DNA from: Halalkalibacter wakoensis JCM 9140
GTDB lineage: Bacteria; Bacillota; Bacilli; Bacillales; Bacillaceae_D
DNA: 64,000 nt
Direction of reading: 5' to 3'
Assembly (NCBI RefSeq): GCF_000513095.1
Contig: NZ_BAUT01000007.1
Location: forward strand, 41,607 to 105,606
Below the pieces are notes generated by a model that had not been told where the DNA came from, ran no database searches, and was given only the letters and a program-made list of their open reading frames with translations. Position 1 is the stretch's first letter. Each line of letters starts with the position of its first letter. Shown here in pieces: positions 1-7,194 of the stretch. The position numbers and the translations under genes were made by a program.

Positions 1-43
1 AATGGTTTATTACAATCGTCGAGATTCTTCAAATCAAATGCTA

Positions 44-65
44 TTTAATCAAACGTTTGTTTAAA
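44..65. promoter_or_regulatory. Inverted repeat operator copy 1 (TetR-like)
   Basis: A 22-bp near-perfect inverted repeat centred on CAAACGTTTG with A/T-rich flanks; 10 of 11 arm positions pair. A second copy lies about 80 bp downstream. The size and symmetry resemble operators of TetR-family repressors, but no regulator gene is in the window, so the binding protein is inferred. Confidence 0.5.
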
Positions 66-124
66 AAAGTCTAGGTGTGTCGTTTTTTGTTAACTAGATA
101 ACATAACTAGTGTAATTACGACAA

Positions 125-148
125 AATTAATCAAACGTTTGTTTAATT
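125..148. promoter_or_regulatory. Inverted repeat operator copy 2 (TetR-like)
   Basis: Second copy of the CAAACGTTTG-centred repeat, 24 bp with 11 of 12 arm positions paired, ending about 30 bp upstream of a plausible -35 element. It probably controls the two-gene unit that follows. Confidence 0.5.
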
Positions 149-180
149 ATTCGGTCGGTTTTAATAAAAAAGCAAGTTGT

Positions 181-209
181 TTGCTATAGTTGTTGTTCAT
201 GTTTATAGT
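181..209 (+). promoter_or_regulatory. Candidate sigma-A promoter of the ABM/namA unit
   Basis: TTGCTA and TATAGT separated by 17 bp, 45 bp upstream of the first start codon and just downstream of operator copy 2. Assigned by similarity to TTGACA/TATAAT. Confidence 0.4.
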
Positions 210-253
210 GGAATTGTTACATAACATCTTACAAATTTGGAGGGATCATTCTT

Positions 254-547
254 GTGATTGTTATTCATGCTTATTTTGATATTAAACCAGAAAAACGGGA
301 AAGATTTCTAGAGCAAATCCAGCCTTTAATCAAAAGTTCAAAAGCAGAAGAAGGGAACATTACATATCACCTATACGAAGACACCAAAATCCCTACTAAG
401 TTTATTATGGTCGAAGAATGGAAAGATGAAGCAGCAGTAGAATTTCACAATAACACGGATGAATTTATTCATTTTGGTAGCATTTCTAGTGAATTTTTTG
501 TGAATCCTGTAAAAGTATATCAATTTGCTGTTTCAAAAAAGAATTAG
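254..547 (+). CDS. Antibiotic biosynthesis monooxygenase (ABM) domain protein, YgiN-like
   Basis: A 97-residue single-domain protein with the dimeric ferredoxin-like ABM pattern: an N-terminal strand (VIHAYFDIKPEKRERFLEQI), the mid-protein 'EEGNITYHLYED' block and the 'EEWKDEAAVEFHN' helix. Family members include putative quinol monooxygenases and heme or small-molecule oxygenases, so the substrate is unknown. The GTG start is supported by TTGGAGGG nine bases upstream. It lies 16 bp before a flavin oxidoreductase gene and probably shares its promoter, which suggests a joint role in detoxifying quinones or electrophiles. The pairing is inferred from spacing only. Confidence 0.75.
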   Translation: MIVIHAYFDIKPEKRERFLEQIQPLIKSSKAEEGNITYHLYEDTKIPTKFIMVEEWKDEAAVEFHNNTDEFIHFGSISSEFFVNPVKVYQFAVSKKN

Positions 548-563
548 AAAGGGAGAAACTACG

Positions 564-1583
564 ATGACGGGATTATTAGATCCATTTGAGTTTAAGGGGT
601 TAAAGTTAAAAAATAGAATTGTTATGCCGCCAATGTGTCAGTATTCGGTAACAGCTAAAGATGGCGTACCGAATGATTGGCATTTTAGCCACTATACAAG
701 TCGGGCGATTGGAGGCACTGGTTTAATTATTATTGAAATGACGGATGTTGAGCCAGATGGTCGAATATCAGATTTTGACTTAGGATTATGGTCAGACGAT
801 CATATACCTGCTTTCCAGCGTATTATTCAATCTTGTCAAAGTTACGGTGCAAAAGTAGGCATTCAGATTGCTCATGCAGGACGTAAAGCGGAAGATGCAG
901 AGGTTCCTGTTTCTTCTACATCCACACCTTTTTCAGAAAAATACAATACTCCTCGTGAACTAACGACTACAGAAGTTGAAGAGATGGTACTGAAATTTGA
1001 ACAAGCATTTCAGCGAGCTATTGCTGCTGGTGTTGATACCATTGAGATTCATGGAGCTCATGGTTATTTAATTCACCAGTTTCAATCACCACTTACGAAT
1101 CAACGAGAGGATAAATATGGTCAAGATCGCAGTTTATTCGGGCGCGAAATTATTCAAGCGGCACGTCGAGTGATGCCTGAATCAATGCCTCTCATTATGA
1201 GAATATCCGCGAAAGAATATGATGAGAATGGCTATGATGTTAACTATGCAATTGATTTAGTAAACAAATACCATGAAGCGGGTGTTGATGTTTTCCATAT
1301 CTCGTCTGGCGGGGAAAGCAACAATGGACCCGACTATTCAGGCCAAGGATATCAAGTGGATCTTGCTGCAGCGATTAAACGCTCAGTAGACGCTCCCGTT
1401 ATTGCCGTTGGACGTATGGAAGACCCAGAATATAGTGATAAGGTTGTTAAGGAAGGGAAGGCAGATCTTGTTGCTGTAGGCCGTGGAATGCTTCGTAGTC
1501 CATATTGGGCGAATGAAGCGTCCCTTGCTCTTGGTGGAGAGATTTTAACACCAAATGCGCTTAGAGCAGGTTACAGTTTTTAA
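564..1583 (+). CDS. namA: NADPH dehydrogenase, old yellow enzyme family (NamA/YqjM)
   Basis: A 339-residue FMN-dependent ene-reductase; B. subtilis YqjM/NamA has 338. The TIM barrel shows the N-terminal 'KGLKLKNRIVMPPMCQYS' with the YqjM-type cysteine, the 'HAGRKA' segment, the 'EIHGAHGYLIHQFQSPLTNQR' active-site block with the conserved His pair, and 'VAVGRGMLRSPYW' for phosphate binding. It reduces activated C=C bonds with NADPH and is linked to oxidative and electrophile stress. An upstream ATG at 525 overlaps the previous gene; the ATG at 564 has GAAAGGGAG at good spacing and gives the family length. The gene is followed by a strong terminator. Confidence 0.93.
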   Translation: MTGLLDPFEFKGLKLKNRIVMPPMCQYSVTAKDGVPNDWHFSHYTSRAIGGTGLIIIEMTDVEPDGRISDFDLGLWSDDHIPAFQRIIQSCQSYGAKVGIQIAHAGRKAEDAEVPVSSTSTPFSEKYNTPRELTTTEVEEMVLKFEQAFQRAIAAGVDTIEIHGAHGYLIHQFQSPLTNQREDKYGQDRSLFGREIIQAARRVMPESMPLIMRISAKEYDENGYDVNYAIDLVNKYHEAGVDVFHISSGGESNNGPDYSGQGYQVDLAAAIKRSVDAPVIAVGRMEDPEYSDKVVKEGKADLVAVGRGMLRSPYWANEASLALGGEILTPNALRAGYSF

Positions 1584-1588
1584 AGCAA

Positions 1589-1632
1589 AAGTGAATCAAT
1601 AGTCATTTCGGACTTTTGATTCACTTCTTTTC
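1589..1632 (+). terminator. Rho-independent terminator after namA
   Basis: Stem AAGTGAATCA with TGATTCACTT, followed by a T-rich run; closes the ABM-namA unit. Confidence 0.8.
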
Positions 1633-1651
1633 TATTTAACTTATTTAAATG

Positions 1652-1813
1652 CTAAGTTGGATTATGTTGACTTTCTTCATAAGCAATTAATACGACGTCT
1701 TTCTCTGTCGCATTTTTTATCTCTTCTTCAAGAGTAACAATTCGCTGCAACAACTCTGGACTCAAATCTGCAGCAGTATAACGGTCATATTCAACCGGCT
1801 CTTTTGCATCCAT
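1652..1813 (-). CDS. Small hypothetical protein (53 aa)
   Basis: A short acidic protein beginning MDAKEPVEYDRY and ending in a predicted helix (ELLQRIVTLEEEIKNATEKD). The frame stays open upstream to a GTG at 1915, but that start has no Shine-Dalgarno sequence; the ATG at 1813 has AAGGAG nine bases upstream and is preferred. No family is recognised. The amphipathic heptad-like helix suggests a small coiled-coil or oligomerising protein. It is convergent with namA and divergent from the patatin gene. Confidence 0.55.
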   Translation of the reverse strand: MDAKEPVEYDRYTAADLSPELLQRIVTLEEEIKNATEKDVVLIAYEESQHNPT

Positions 1814-1966
1814 TTTCATCATCTCCTTCGATACTAATTTCTCTCTTTCATTCTGAACTATACGACCCAATCCATTTATAGAATTGTTATCATTTGGATC
1901 GATTGTTATATCCACGTAAAAGAACGTACATGCTATAACTAAAACGATGATAAATTAGGTGAGACC

Positions 1967-2887
1967 ATGAAAATATTATGTCTTGATGGCGGTGGCATTA
2001 GGGGAGTATTTGAAGTAGCGATTTTAAAAGCGATTGAAGAGAAGTACAATCAGCCAATAGTTGCTCACTTTGATTTAGTAGCAGGAACTAGTACAGGTTC
2101 GATTATTGCTACTGCTGTTGCACTTGAAAAGAGCATGAGTGAGCTATTAGAGAGTTACCAGAAATTCGGGAAAAAAGTCTTCAAGCGACAAGCGAAGATC
2201 GGTTTGTTTAAAAGTGTATACAGCGACAAAGATTTACGTCAATACTTTAAGGGGGTATTTGGAGAAAAGACACTTGCTGATATCGAAAAGCCTTTAATTA
2301 TTCCGGCTGTTGATGTGACACATGGAAAACCGTATGTTTATCGGACCAATTACGGACACCCAGGCAGTGATGATTTGTCGATTAAATTATGGGATGCTGT
2401 TCTTTCCTCATGTTCTGCGCCTGTTTACTTTCCTCCAAATAATATAAAAAATAAATATTTATCTGTCGACGGAGGGTTATGGGCAAACAATCCAGCGTTA
2501 GTGTGTATTACAGAAGGAATAGATTTTTTCAAGAAAGAATTAAAGGATCTCAAAATTGTATCAATAGGTACAGGGAAACAGGATATAGAATATAACATTG
2601 AACCAGATAAATATTGGGGAATTAAAAAATGGCTTCCTTTTCGGTTCATGACGATGAAAGTACAGCCGAAACTTCTTGATTTGGCGTTGGATTTGTCTTC
2701 TGAATCCATTTCCTATCATTGTGAAATATTATTACAACATCAATACCTTCGATTAAATAAACAATTAGGAAGTGAGATGCCATTTGATGAAGTTAAATTT
2801 GTTGATGAACTCATCGACTTAGGGAATCAAGTAGTCAATGAAAAAGAAGACGAAATTACACAATTTTTGCATTTAGATGAGAACTAA
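1967..2887 (+). CDS. Patatin-like phospholipase
   Basis: A 306-residue patatin. The oxyanion-hole glycine motif DGGGIRG is at residues 7-13, the nucleophile elbow GTSTG has Ser42, and the catalytic Asp168 is in SVDGG, so the Ser-Asp dyad is complete. Such enzymes release fatty acids from glycerophospholipids. There is no signal peptide or membrane segment, so it should be cytosolic or peripheral. Some bacterial patatins are CBASS effectors (CapV), but no cyclic-nucleotide synthase gene is nearby, so a housekeeping or stress lipase role is more likely. Confidence 0.88.
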   Translation: MKILCLDGGGIRGVFEVAILKAIEEKYNQPIVAHFDLVAGTSTGSIIATAVALEKSMSELLESYQKFGKKVFKRQAKIGLFKSVYSDKDLRQYFKGVFGEKTLADIEKPLIIPAVDVTHGKPYVYRTNYGHPGSDDLSIKLWDAVLSSCSAPVYFPPNNIKNKYLSVDGGLWANNPALVCITEGIDFFKKELKDLKIVSIGTGKQDIEYNIEPDKYWGIKKWLPFRFMTMKVQPKLLDLALDLSSESISYHCEILLQHQYLRLNKQLGSEMPFDEVKFVDELIDLGNQVVNEKEDEITQFLHLDEN

Positions 2888-2930
2888 GCAAACGAAAAAA
2901 ATTGACCACAAAAATGAGGAGTGAGACTAG

Positions 2931-3224
2931 ATGGTTACAGTGATAATAGATGATGTAAGTATTCCTACTACTAGCTTTCAATTAGAGCAGATCCATTCAA
3001 AAGGGAACCGCTCTTTCCTCAAAATCTCATTTGATTTTAAAGTGAGGAGTGAAGACTACCACAGGATCACAACCTTGCTTTACAAAATGATCTTCCATGT
3101 TGTTGTACCGGAAAAGGGGCTTCAGTTTGAAGGTAGGATTTATAATTACTCAACATCTATCACAAATTTATATGAAGAGAACAACGTTGGAATGTTTCAT
3201 TTAGAATTAATGGAAATCGAATAA
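2931..3224 (+). CDS. ykvR: DUF3219 family protein, YkvR-like
   Basis: A 97-residue protein resembling Bacillus YkvR, especially through 'YHRITTLLYKMIFHVVVPEKGLQF' and the conserved 'NYSTSITNLYE' block near residue 75. The function of the family is unknown. A GAGGAGTGAGAC Shine-Dalgarno region precedes the ATG. It lies 43 bp after the patatin gene and may be cotranscribed with it. Confidence 0.75.
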   Translation: MVTVIIDDVSIPTTSFQLEQIHSKGNRSFLKISFDFKVRSEDYHRITTLLYKMIFHVVVPEKGLQFEGRIYNYSTSITNLYEENNVGMFHLELMEIE

Positions 3225-3233
3225 ACATTCTAC

Positions 3234-3518
3234 CTAATAATAAGGATAAATGATAGTCGTGAGAGAAGAGAATGAGACATACTTTTGTTCGTTAGTAGAA
3301 AGCAATACATAGACACCTTCATCATCAGTACCAGTTATAATGCCTTCAAATAAGAAGCCAGTTTTCGTTTGGAATGTTACGAGGGAATGGTGGAACAACT
3401 GGCAAATGCGCTGTAATTGGTTTGAGTCGTTGTTTCGAGATGGTGCAGTCTTCTGTCTTTCTCTAGCAGAAAGAGGAAGTTTACCGTGAGGCATCTGTTC
3501 TAGTTCGTATCCATACAT
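3234..3518 (-). CDS. Hypothetical protein with an Lsm-like segment
   Basis: A 94-residue protein. The C-terminal half (LVTFQTKTGFLFEGIITGTDDEGVYVLL and following, broken here by position: residues 45-90) has the alternating strand pattern of small SH3/Sm-like barrels. This is a weak fold impression and not a domain assignment. The frame is open up to 3593; the ATG at 3518 was chosen because AAGGAG lies 12 bases upstream, and the ATG at 3530 is an alternative with almost no spacing. It is separated from the upstream dehydrogenase gene by that gene's terminator. Confidence 0.45.
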   Translation of the reverse strand: MYGYELEQMPHGKLPLSARERQKTAPSRNNDSNQLQRICQLFHHSLVTFQTKTGFLFEGIITGTDDEGVYVLLSTNEQKYVSFSSLTTIIYPYY

Positions 3519-3573
3519 AATTATTTTCATCTCCTTTTTTACAGCCAAATTATTCAATAATGAAAGGAAATGT

Positions 3574-3613
3574 GAAGAAAAAAAGAAGAGCACTGGTTGT
3601 AAACTCAGTGCGC
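3574..3613 (-). terminator. Terminator after the alcohol dehydrogenase gene
   Basis: Read on the minus strand, a stem GCACTGAG...CCAGTGC is followed by TCTTCTTTTTTT, a few bases after the dehydrogenase stop codon. Confidence 0.7.
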
Positions 3614-3619
3614 AATTTA

Positions 3620-4753
3620 TTATGGTTTTAAGACGACTTTAATACAATTATCTTCATGGTCATTGAAGATTTTATAAGCCTCACTCGCATCATCTAATTT
3701 CGCTTTATGTGTAATGATTTCGCGCGGGTCATACTCGTTATTAACAATTTGTTCGTAGAGAGTTGGCATGATTGGAATAACAGGAGCTTGACCCATTTTA
3801 ATCGTTACATTTCGTGAAAAGAATGGACCAAGAGGGAAATTGTTATAATTGGCCCCATATACTCCCGTTAGCTGAACGGTTCCTGCTTTACGAACGGCTT
3901 TCGTTGCAATTTGAATAGGACCTAAAGTTCCACCTTGTAGCTTCAATTTTTGCTCTATAAACTCTAAAGGTGATTTTTTCCCATCCATTCCAACGCAATC
4001 AATAACAACGTCTGCTCCGCCCTGGGTAATCTCTTTTAAATGTTCTCCCATATCAGGAAATTCTGTAAAATCAAAGGTTTCAACATTATTTGTTTTCTTT
4101 GAATGATGTAGACGGTAGTCAAGGTAATCGATGGCAATTACCCGCTTTGCCCCTTTTCTCCAGGCGTATTTTTGCGTCATGAGTCCAACGGGACCTGCTC
4201 CTAAGACGATAACCGTATCTCCTTCTTTTACGCCAGCATGTTCGACACTCCAATAAGCTGTTGGCAATACGTCTGATAAAAACAACAATGATTCATCTTC
4301 TAGCTCACACGATTCTGGAATTACAAATGGCGTATAATTCCCAAACGGCACTTTCAAATACTCAGCCTGCCCACCCGGATGATTACCGAATTTTTCACTG
4401 TAACCAAAATATCCACCAGAGTCATAATGAGGATTTGAATTGTCACATTGACTTGTTAAGTCATGATCACAATAAATACAATGGCCGCAAGCAACGTTAA
4501 AGGGGATGACAACACGATCTCCTTTTTTAACCTTTGTCACGTCTGGTCCGACTTCTTCCACAATTCCCATCGGTTCATGGCCAATGCTGTATCCTTTTGG
4601 TAAAGGGATATTTCCTTGATATAAATGCAAGTCAGATCCGCAAATAGCTGTGCTTGTAATTTTTACAATGACATCATCTCTTTTCTCGATTTTCGCATCT
4701 TCCACATTCGAGACCGCAACATTATTTGGTCCTTGATAGGTTACAGCTTTCAT
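3620..4753 (-). CDS. Zinc-dependent alcohol dehydrogenase, glutathione-independent formaldehyde dehydrogenase-like
   Basis: A 377-residue medium-chain dehydrogenase. Catalytic zinc ligands are in 'AICGSDLHLYQG' and 'GHEPMG', followed by the cysteine-rich 'CGHCIYCDHDLTSQC' structural-zinc lobe and the NAD-binding 'VLGAGPVGLMTQKYA'. The insertion around residues 110-130 and the overall length place it with the formaldehyde dehydrogenase (FdhA) or AdhB-like branch and away from short-insert ADHs. The substrate (formaldehyde or another aldehyde/alcohol) cannot be fixed from sequence. It is divergent from speD, with about 170 bp between them. Confidence 0.85.
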   Translation of the reverse strand: MKAVTYQGPNNVAVSNVEDAKIEKRDDVIVKITSTAICGSDLHLYQGNIPLPKGYSIGHEPMGIVEEVGPDVTKVKKGDRVVIPFNVACGHCIYCDHDLTSQCDNSNPHYDSGGYFGYSEKFGNHPGGQAEYLKVPFGNYTPFVIPESCELEDESLLFLSDVLPTAYWSVEHAGVKEGDTVIVLGAGPVGLMTQKYAWRKGAKRVIAIDYLDYRLHHSKKTNNVETFDFTEFPDMGEHLKEITQGGADVVIDCVGMDGKKSPLEFIEQKLKLQGGTLGPIQIATKAVRKAGTVQLTGVYGANYNNFPLGPFFSRNVTIKMGQAPVIPIMPTLYEQIVNNEYDPREIITHKAKLDDASEAYKIFNDHEDNCIKVVLKP

Positions 4754-4826
4754 TTAGACACTCCTTTAGCTTTTCTAGACAAACTTTAGTCTCTCCGAAT
4801 AGAGAACAAACCCATCAGTAAATTAT

Positions 4827-4838
4827 TTACAATTGTAA
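4827..4838. promoter_or_regulatory. Short perfect palindrome between adh and speD
   Basis: TTACAATTGTAA is a perfect 12-bp palindrome containing TACA-N2-TGTA, the half-site pattern used by BlaI/CopY-type repressors. No such regulator is in the window. The site is too short to assign with confidence. Confidence 0.25.
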
Positions 4839-4922
4839 TAGTTAATATGGTTTAGATTAAGAAAGATGGGTATTCTAAAAATGACAAGCATAGGACAAGA
4901 AAAATAAGGGGGACCTTATTCA

Positions 4923-5729
4923 ATGAGCATTACACCTGAGCAACGTGTAACGTTACACGAATTTAATAACTTAACAAAATCATTAAGCTTTAATATGTAC
5001 GATGTCTGTTATACAAAAACAAAAGAAGAGCGAGAAGCTTATATTCAATATATCGATGAACAATACAATGCCGACCGTCTTACGAAAATTCTTGAACATG
5101 TGACAGAGATCATCGGGGCTCATGTTCTAAATGTGGCAAAGCAAGATTTTGTCCCGCAAGGAGCAAGTGTTACTTTACTAGTGTCAGAAGGGCCCGTTGT
5201 TGAAGTGCCGACTGAATCGTACGATGAATCTCCTGGACCGTTGCCGGAGTCCGTTGTTCTATCTTTAGACAAAAGTCATATAACCGTTCATACGTATCCT
5301 GAATACCACCCGGTTGAGGGCATTAGTACATTTAGAGCAGATATTGATGTTTCAACATGTGGGGAGATTTCTCCATTAAAAGCATTAAATTATTTGATTC
5401 ACTCCTTTGAAACAGATATTATGACGATGGATTATCGAGTACGAGGCTTTACTCGAGATATTGAAGGTCAAAAGTTATTCATTGACCATGAAATCAACTC
5501 CATACAAAATTACATACCGGATGAAGTGAAAAAAATGTACGACATGATTGATGTAAATATTTATCAAGAAAACATCTTTCATACCAAATGCAAACGAAAG
5601 GAATTTGATTTAGATAACTATTTATTTGGTACAACAAAGAGAAACCTTCTTCCTCGAGAAGCCAACGAAATAACAGCAAAGCTCACGACAGAGATGGATG
5701 AAATTTTTTATGGGAAAAACATTCATTAA
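4923..5729 (+). CDS. speD: S-adenosylmethionine decarboxylase proenzyme, E. coli-type
   Basis: A 268-residue pyruvoyl-dependent enzyme supplying decarboxylated SAM for spermidine synthesis. It belongs to the long E. coli-type class, not the short 124-residue B. subtilis SpeH type. The self-cleavage site is [13 protein letters not shown] with Ser118 becoming the pyruvoyl group. Long blocks typical of the E. coli enzyme are visible, such as '[20 protein letters not shown]' and '[10 protein letters not shown]'. GGGGGACC lies upstream of the ATG and a strong terminator follows. No spermidine synthase gene is next to it. Confidence 0.93.
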   Translation: MSITPEQRVTLHEFNNLTKSLSFNMYDVCYTKTKEEREAYIQYIDEQYNADRLTKILEHVTEIIGAHVLNVAKQDFVPQGASVTLLVSEGPVVEVPTESYDESPGPLPESVVLSLDKSHITVHTYPEYHPVEGISTFRADIDVSTCGEISPLKALNYLIHSFETDIMTMDYRVRGFTRDIEGQKLFIDHEINSIQNYIPDEVKKMYDMIDVNIYQENIFHTKCKRKEFDLDNYLFGTTKRNLLPREANEITAKLTTEMDEIFYGKNIH

Positions 5730-5735
5730 CCACTA

Positions 5736-5789
5736 CGAAAAGGTGATTCAGTTTAAAATAACTGAATCACCTTTTCGTTTATTTTTTCT
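5736..5789 (+). terminator. Rho-independent terminator after speD
   Basis: An 18-bp stem starting CGAAAAGGTGATTCAGTT is followed by TTTATTTTTTCTT. The left arm also encodes the last codons of the minus-strand small gene at 5748-5915. Confidence 0.85.
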
Positions 5790-5915
5790 TGATTGTTTCA
5801 GAACATCACCAAAAAATTGATCGCGTACATTTTTAGGGATATGGTTATCAGTTGTCCGATAACGGCCACCGCGGTATTTCGTATCCTCATTATTTAACTG
5901 ATCTTTTTTGTCCAT
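5748..5915 (-). CDS. Small basic hypothetical protein (55 aa)
   Basis: Read from the minus strand, an ATG preceded by AAGGAGGGTGAGCA opens a 55-codon frame beginning MDKKDQLNNEDTKYRGGRYR and ending in a lysine/arginine-rich tail. The Shine-Dalgarno sequence is near perfect, which is the main support. The frame ends inside the speD terminator hairpin. No family is recognised. The position next to spore genes and the hydrophilic, basic composition would fit a small spore-associated protein, but that is a guess. Confidence 0.6.
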   Translation of the reverse strand: MDKKDQLNNEDTKYRGGRYRTTDNHIPKNVRDQFFGDVLKQSRKNKRKGDSVILN

Positions 5916-6035
5916 TGCTCACCCTCCTTTTTCTTTAGGTTTTGCTCTACAAAGGCTTTTAACAAAGGTAATAACTACTATGCAACACTTTCTAAAGCAT
6001 TGGAAAAAATAAAAATAGAAATGGAGATGACTAAA

Positions 6036-6302
6036 ATGGCAAACAGAAAAAGGTTGCTTGTACCTGAGTCCGCAAAAGCAGTAAAGGAATTCAAAGGACA
6101 AGTCATGGCGAGAGAAGGGTTTCACTCAGCTGACCCGGATGATACTAAGTATGAAGTAGCAAAAGAATTAAACGTACCACTAAAAAAAGGGGACAATGGC
6201 CAGCTAACTTCTAAACAAGCAGGTGAAGTTGGCGGAAAAATTGGTGGAAGTATGGTAAAAGAAATGATTCGGATGGCTCAACAAAATTTAACAAAACACT
6301 AA
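6036..6302 (+). CDS. Alpha/beta-type small acid-soluble spore protein
   Basis: An 88-residue SASP. The central segment 'KYEVAKELNVPL' matches the conserved region that includes the GPR protease cleavage site, and the C-terminal 'GGKIGGSMVKEMIRMAQQNL' matches the second conserved helix that binds DNA. SASPs saturate spore DNA and protect it from UV and heat, and supply amino acids on germination. The frame extends to 6000, but the ATG at 6036 has TGGAGATG just upstream and gives normal length. It is probably transcribed in the forespore; no sigma-G promoter could be assigned with confidence. Confidence 0.88.
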   Translation: MANRKRLLVPESAKAVKEFKGQVMAREGFHSADPDDTKYEVAKELNVPLKKGDNGQLTSKQAGEVGGKIGGSMVKEMIRMAQQNLTKH

Positions 6303-6323
6303 AAGGAAAAGGAGTGAATATAG

Positions 6324-6482
6324 ATGGAAGATAAGAAAGATGTATGCGATGAACCGTTAGAACATTTGTTGCAGCATGATCATGAATTTTCGGAAGAACT
6401 TTCTGACGGTGGGGAACGTAATGAATTAGCGGAGCAGCAGGAGGAAGAGCCTTCAAATAGGAAGCGAATTCGTACTGGGTGA
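6324..6482 (+). CDS. Small acidic hypothetical protein (52 aa)
   Basis: A 52-codon frame starting MEDKKDVCDEPLEHLLQHDH, rich in Glu and Asp, with a short basic tail (NRKRIRTG). AAAAGGAG lies at good spacing before the ATG and the gene follows the SASP stop codon by 21 bp, so the two are likely cotranscribed. A terminator follows within 20 bp. No family is recognised; a sporulation-linked role is inferred from the neighbour only. Confidence 0.6.
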   Translation: MEDKKDVCDEPLEHLLQHDHEFSEELSDGGERNELAEQQEEEPSNRKRIRTG

Positions 6483-6499
6483 TAAGGAATTTTTGGAGG

Positions 6500-6533
6500 A
6501 AAAGGAGGTACTTAATCTGTATCTCCTTTTTTG
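6500..6533 (+). terminator. Terminator after the SASP unit
   Basis: AAAAGGAG...CTCCTTTT stem followed by TTTT. Confidence 0.65.
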
Positions 6534-6659
6534 GTTGTTACAGTACATATGAATAATACATACATGCGCAATAGAGTAAGAAAGCAATGACCTGATATTG
6601 AAATTTCCAAATTGTATGAAAAGGGGGGAAGAGTGTTCTTTCTTCCCCAAAAAAGGTCC

Positions 6660-6950
6660 TTAATACTTAGGAGCTAAATCTTCTCCAAAAGCTAGCCCAG
6701 TTATTTTATTTACATCGAACACGATTACTTCACCATCATCGTCAATAAAATAAGCTACACTATCACAAAGATTAGAAAAAGCGTCTACTTCGACGGATTG
6801 GTCTTTTAAGAAGACTCTGTCAACTGGGTAGTTTGGAGGAAGCTTTTTTAGAATGTCCTTGATACTACGATCTTTATCCTCTTTCTTATCTCTTTTATCT
6901 AATAAATCTTTTAAAAGATCCTCCAGCCCTAAATTCCTATTAAGTGACAT
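6660..6950 (-). CDS. Hypothetical protein (96 aa)
   Basis: A 96-residue protein with a charged helical N-terminus (NLGLEDLLKDLLDKRDKKED) and a C-terminal strand-rich part ('VAYFIDDDGEVIVFDVNKITGL'). GAAAGGGGA precedes the ATG. No signal peptide or membrane segment is visible and no family is recognised. It stands alone between the spore genes and the cNMP/CPBP gene. Confidence 0.6.
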   Translation of the reverse strand: MSLNRNLGLEDLLKDLLDKRDKKEDKDRSIKDILKKLPPNYPVDRVFLKDQSVEVDAFSNLCDSVAYFIDDDGEVIVFDVNKITGLAFGEDLAPKY

Positions 6951-7194
6951 ACTTAATTTCCCCTTTCAAATATTTTTCTCTACACATTTAAGGTAGAGCT
7001 AGTTTTACTATATGAGTTTAAATAAATAATGCATGGACTAGTATATGTAATTTGGTTAAAGGGGCTTTTGTTAGTTTCAAAAGGGCTAAAATGATAGGTT
7101 AGTTACTAAATATTAACACCCTCCCATTGCTTCAAACCTATCTGACCATCTAGTATAATGATAACTATTAAAGAAGACTACAGGAGACTATCAG

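Noticed and set aside
1967..2887. Patatin as a CBASS effector (CapV)
   Set aside because: No cyclic-nucleotide synthase, ubiquitin-like or HORMA/TRIP13 gene is nearby; neighbours are ordinary metabolic genes.
5736..5777. Long perfect hairpins at operon ends as mobile elements
   Set aside because: This one and similar hairpins (for example 13463-13494 and 50232-50266) have different sequences and sit directly at gene ends, as terminators do.
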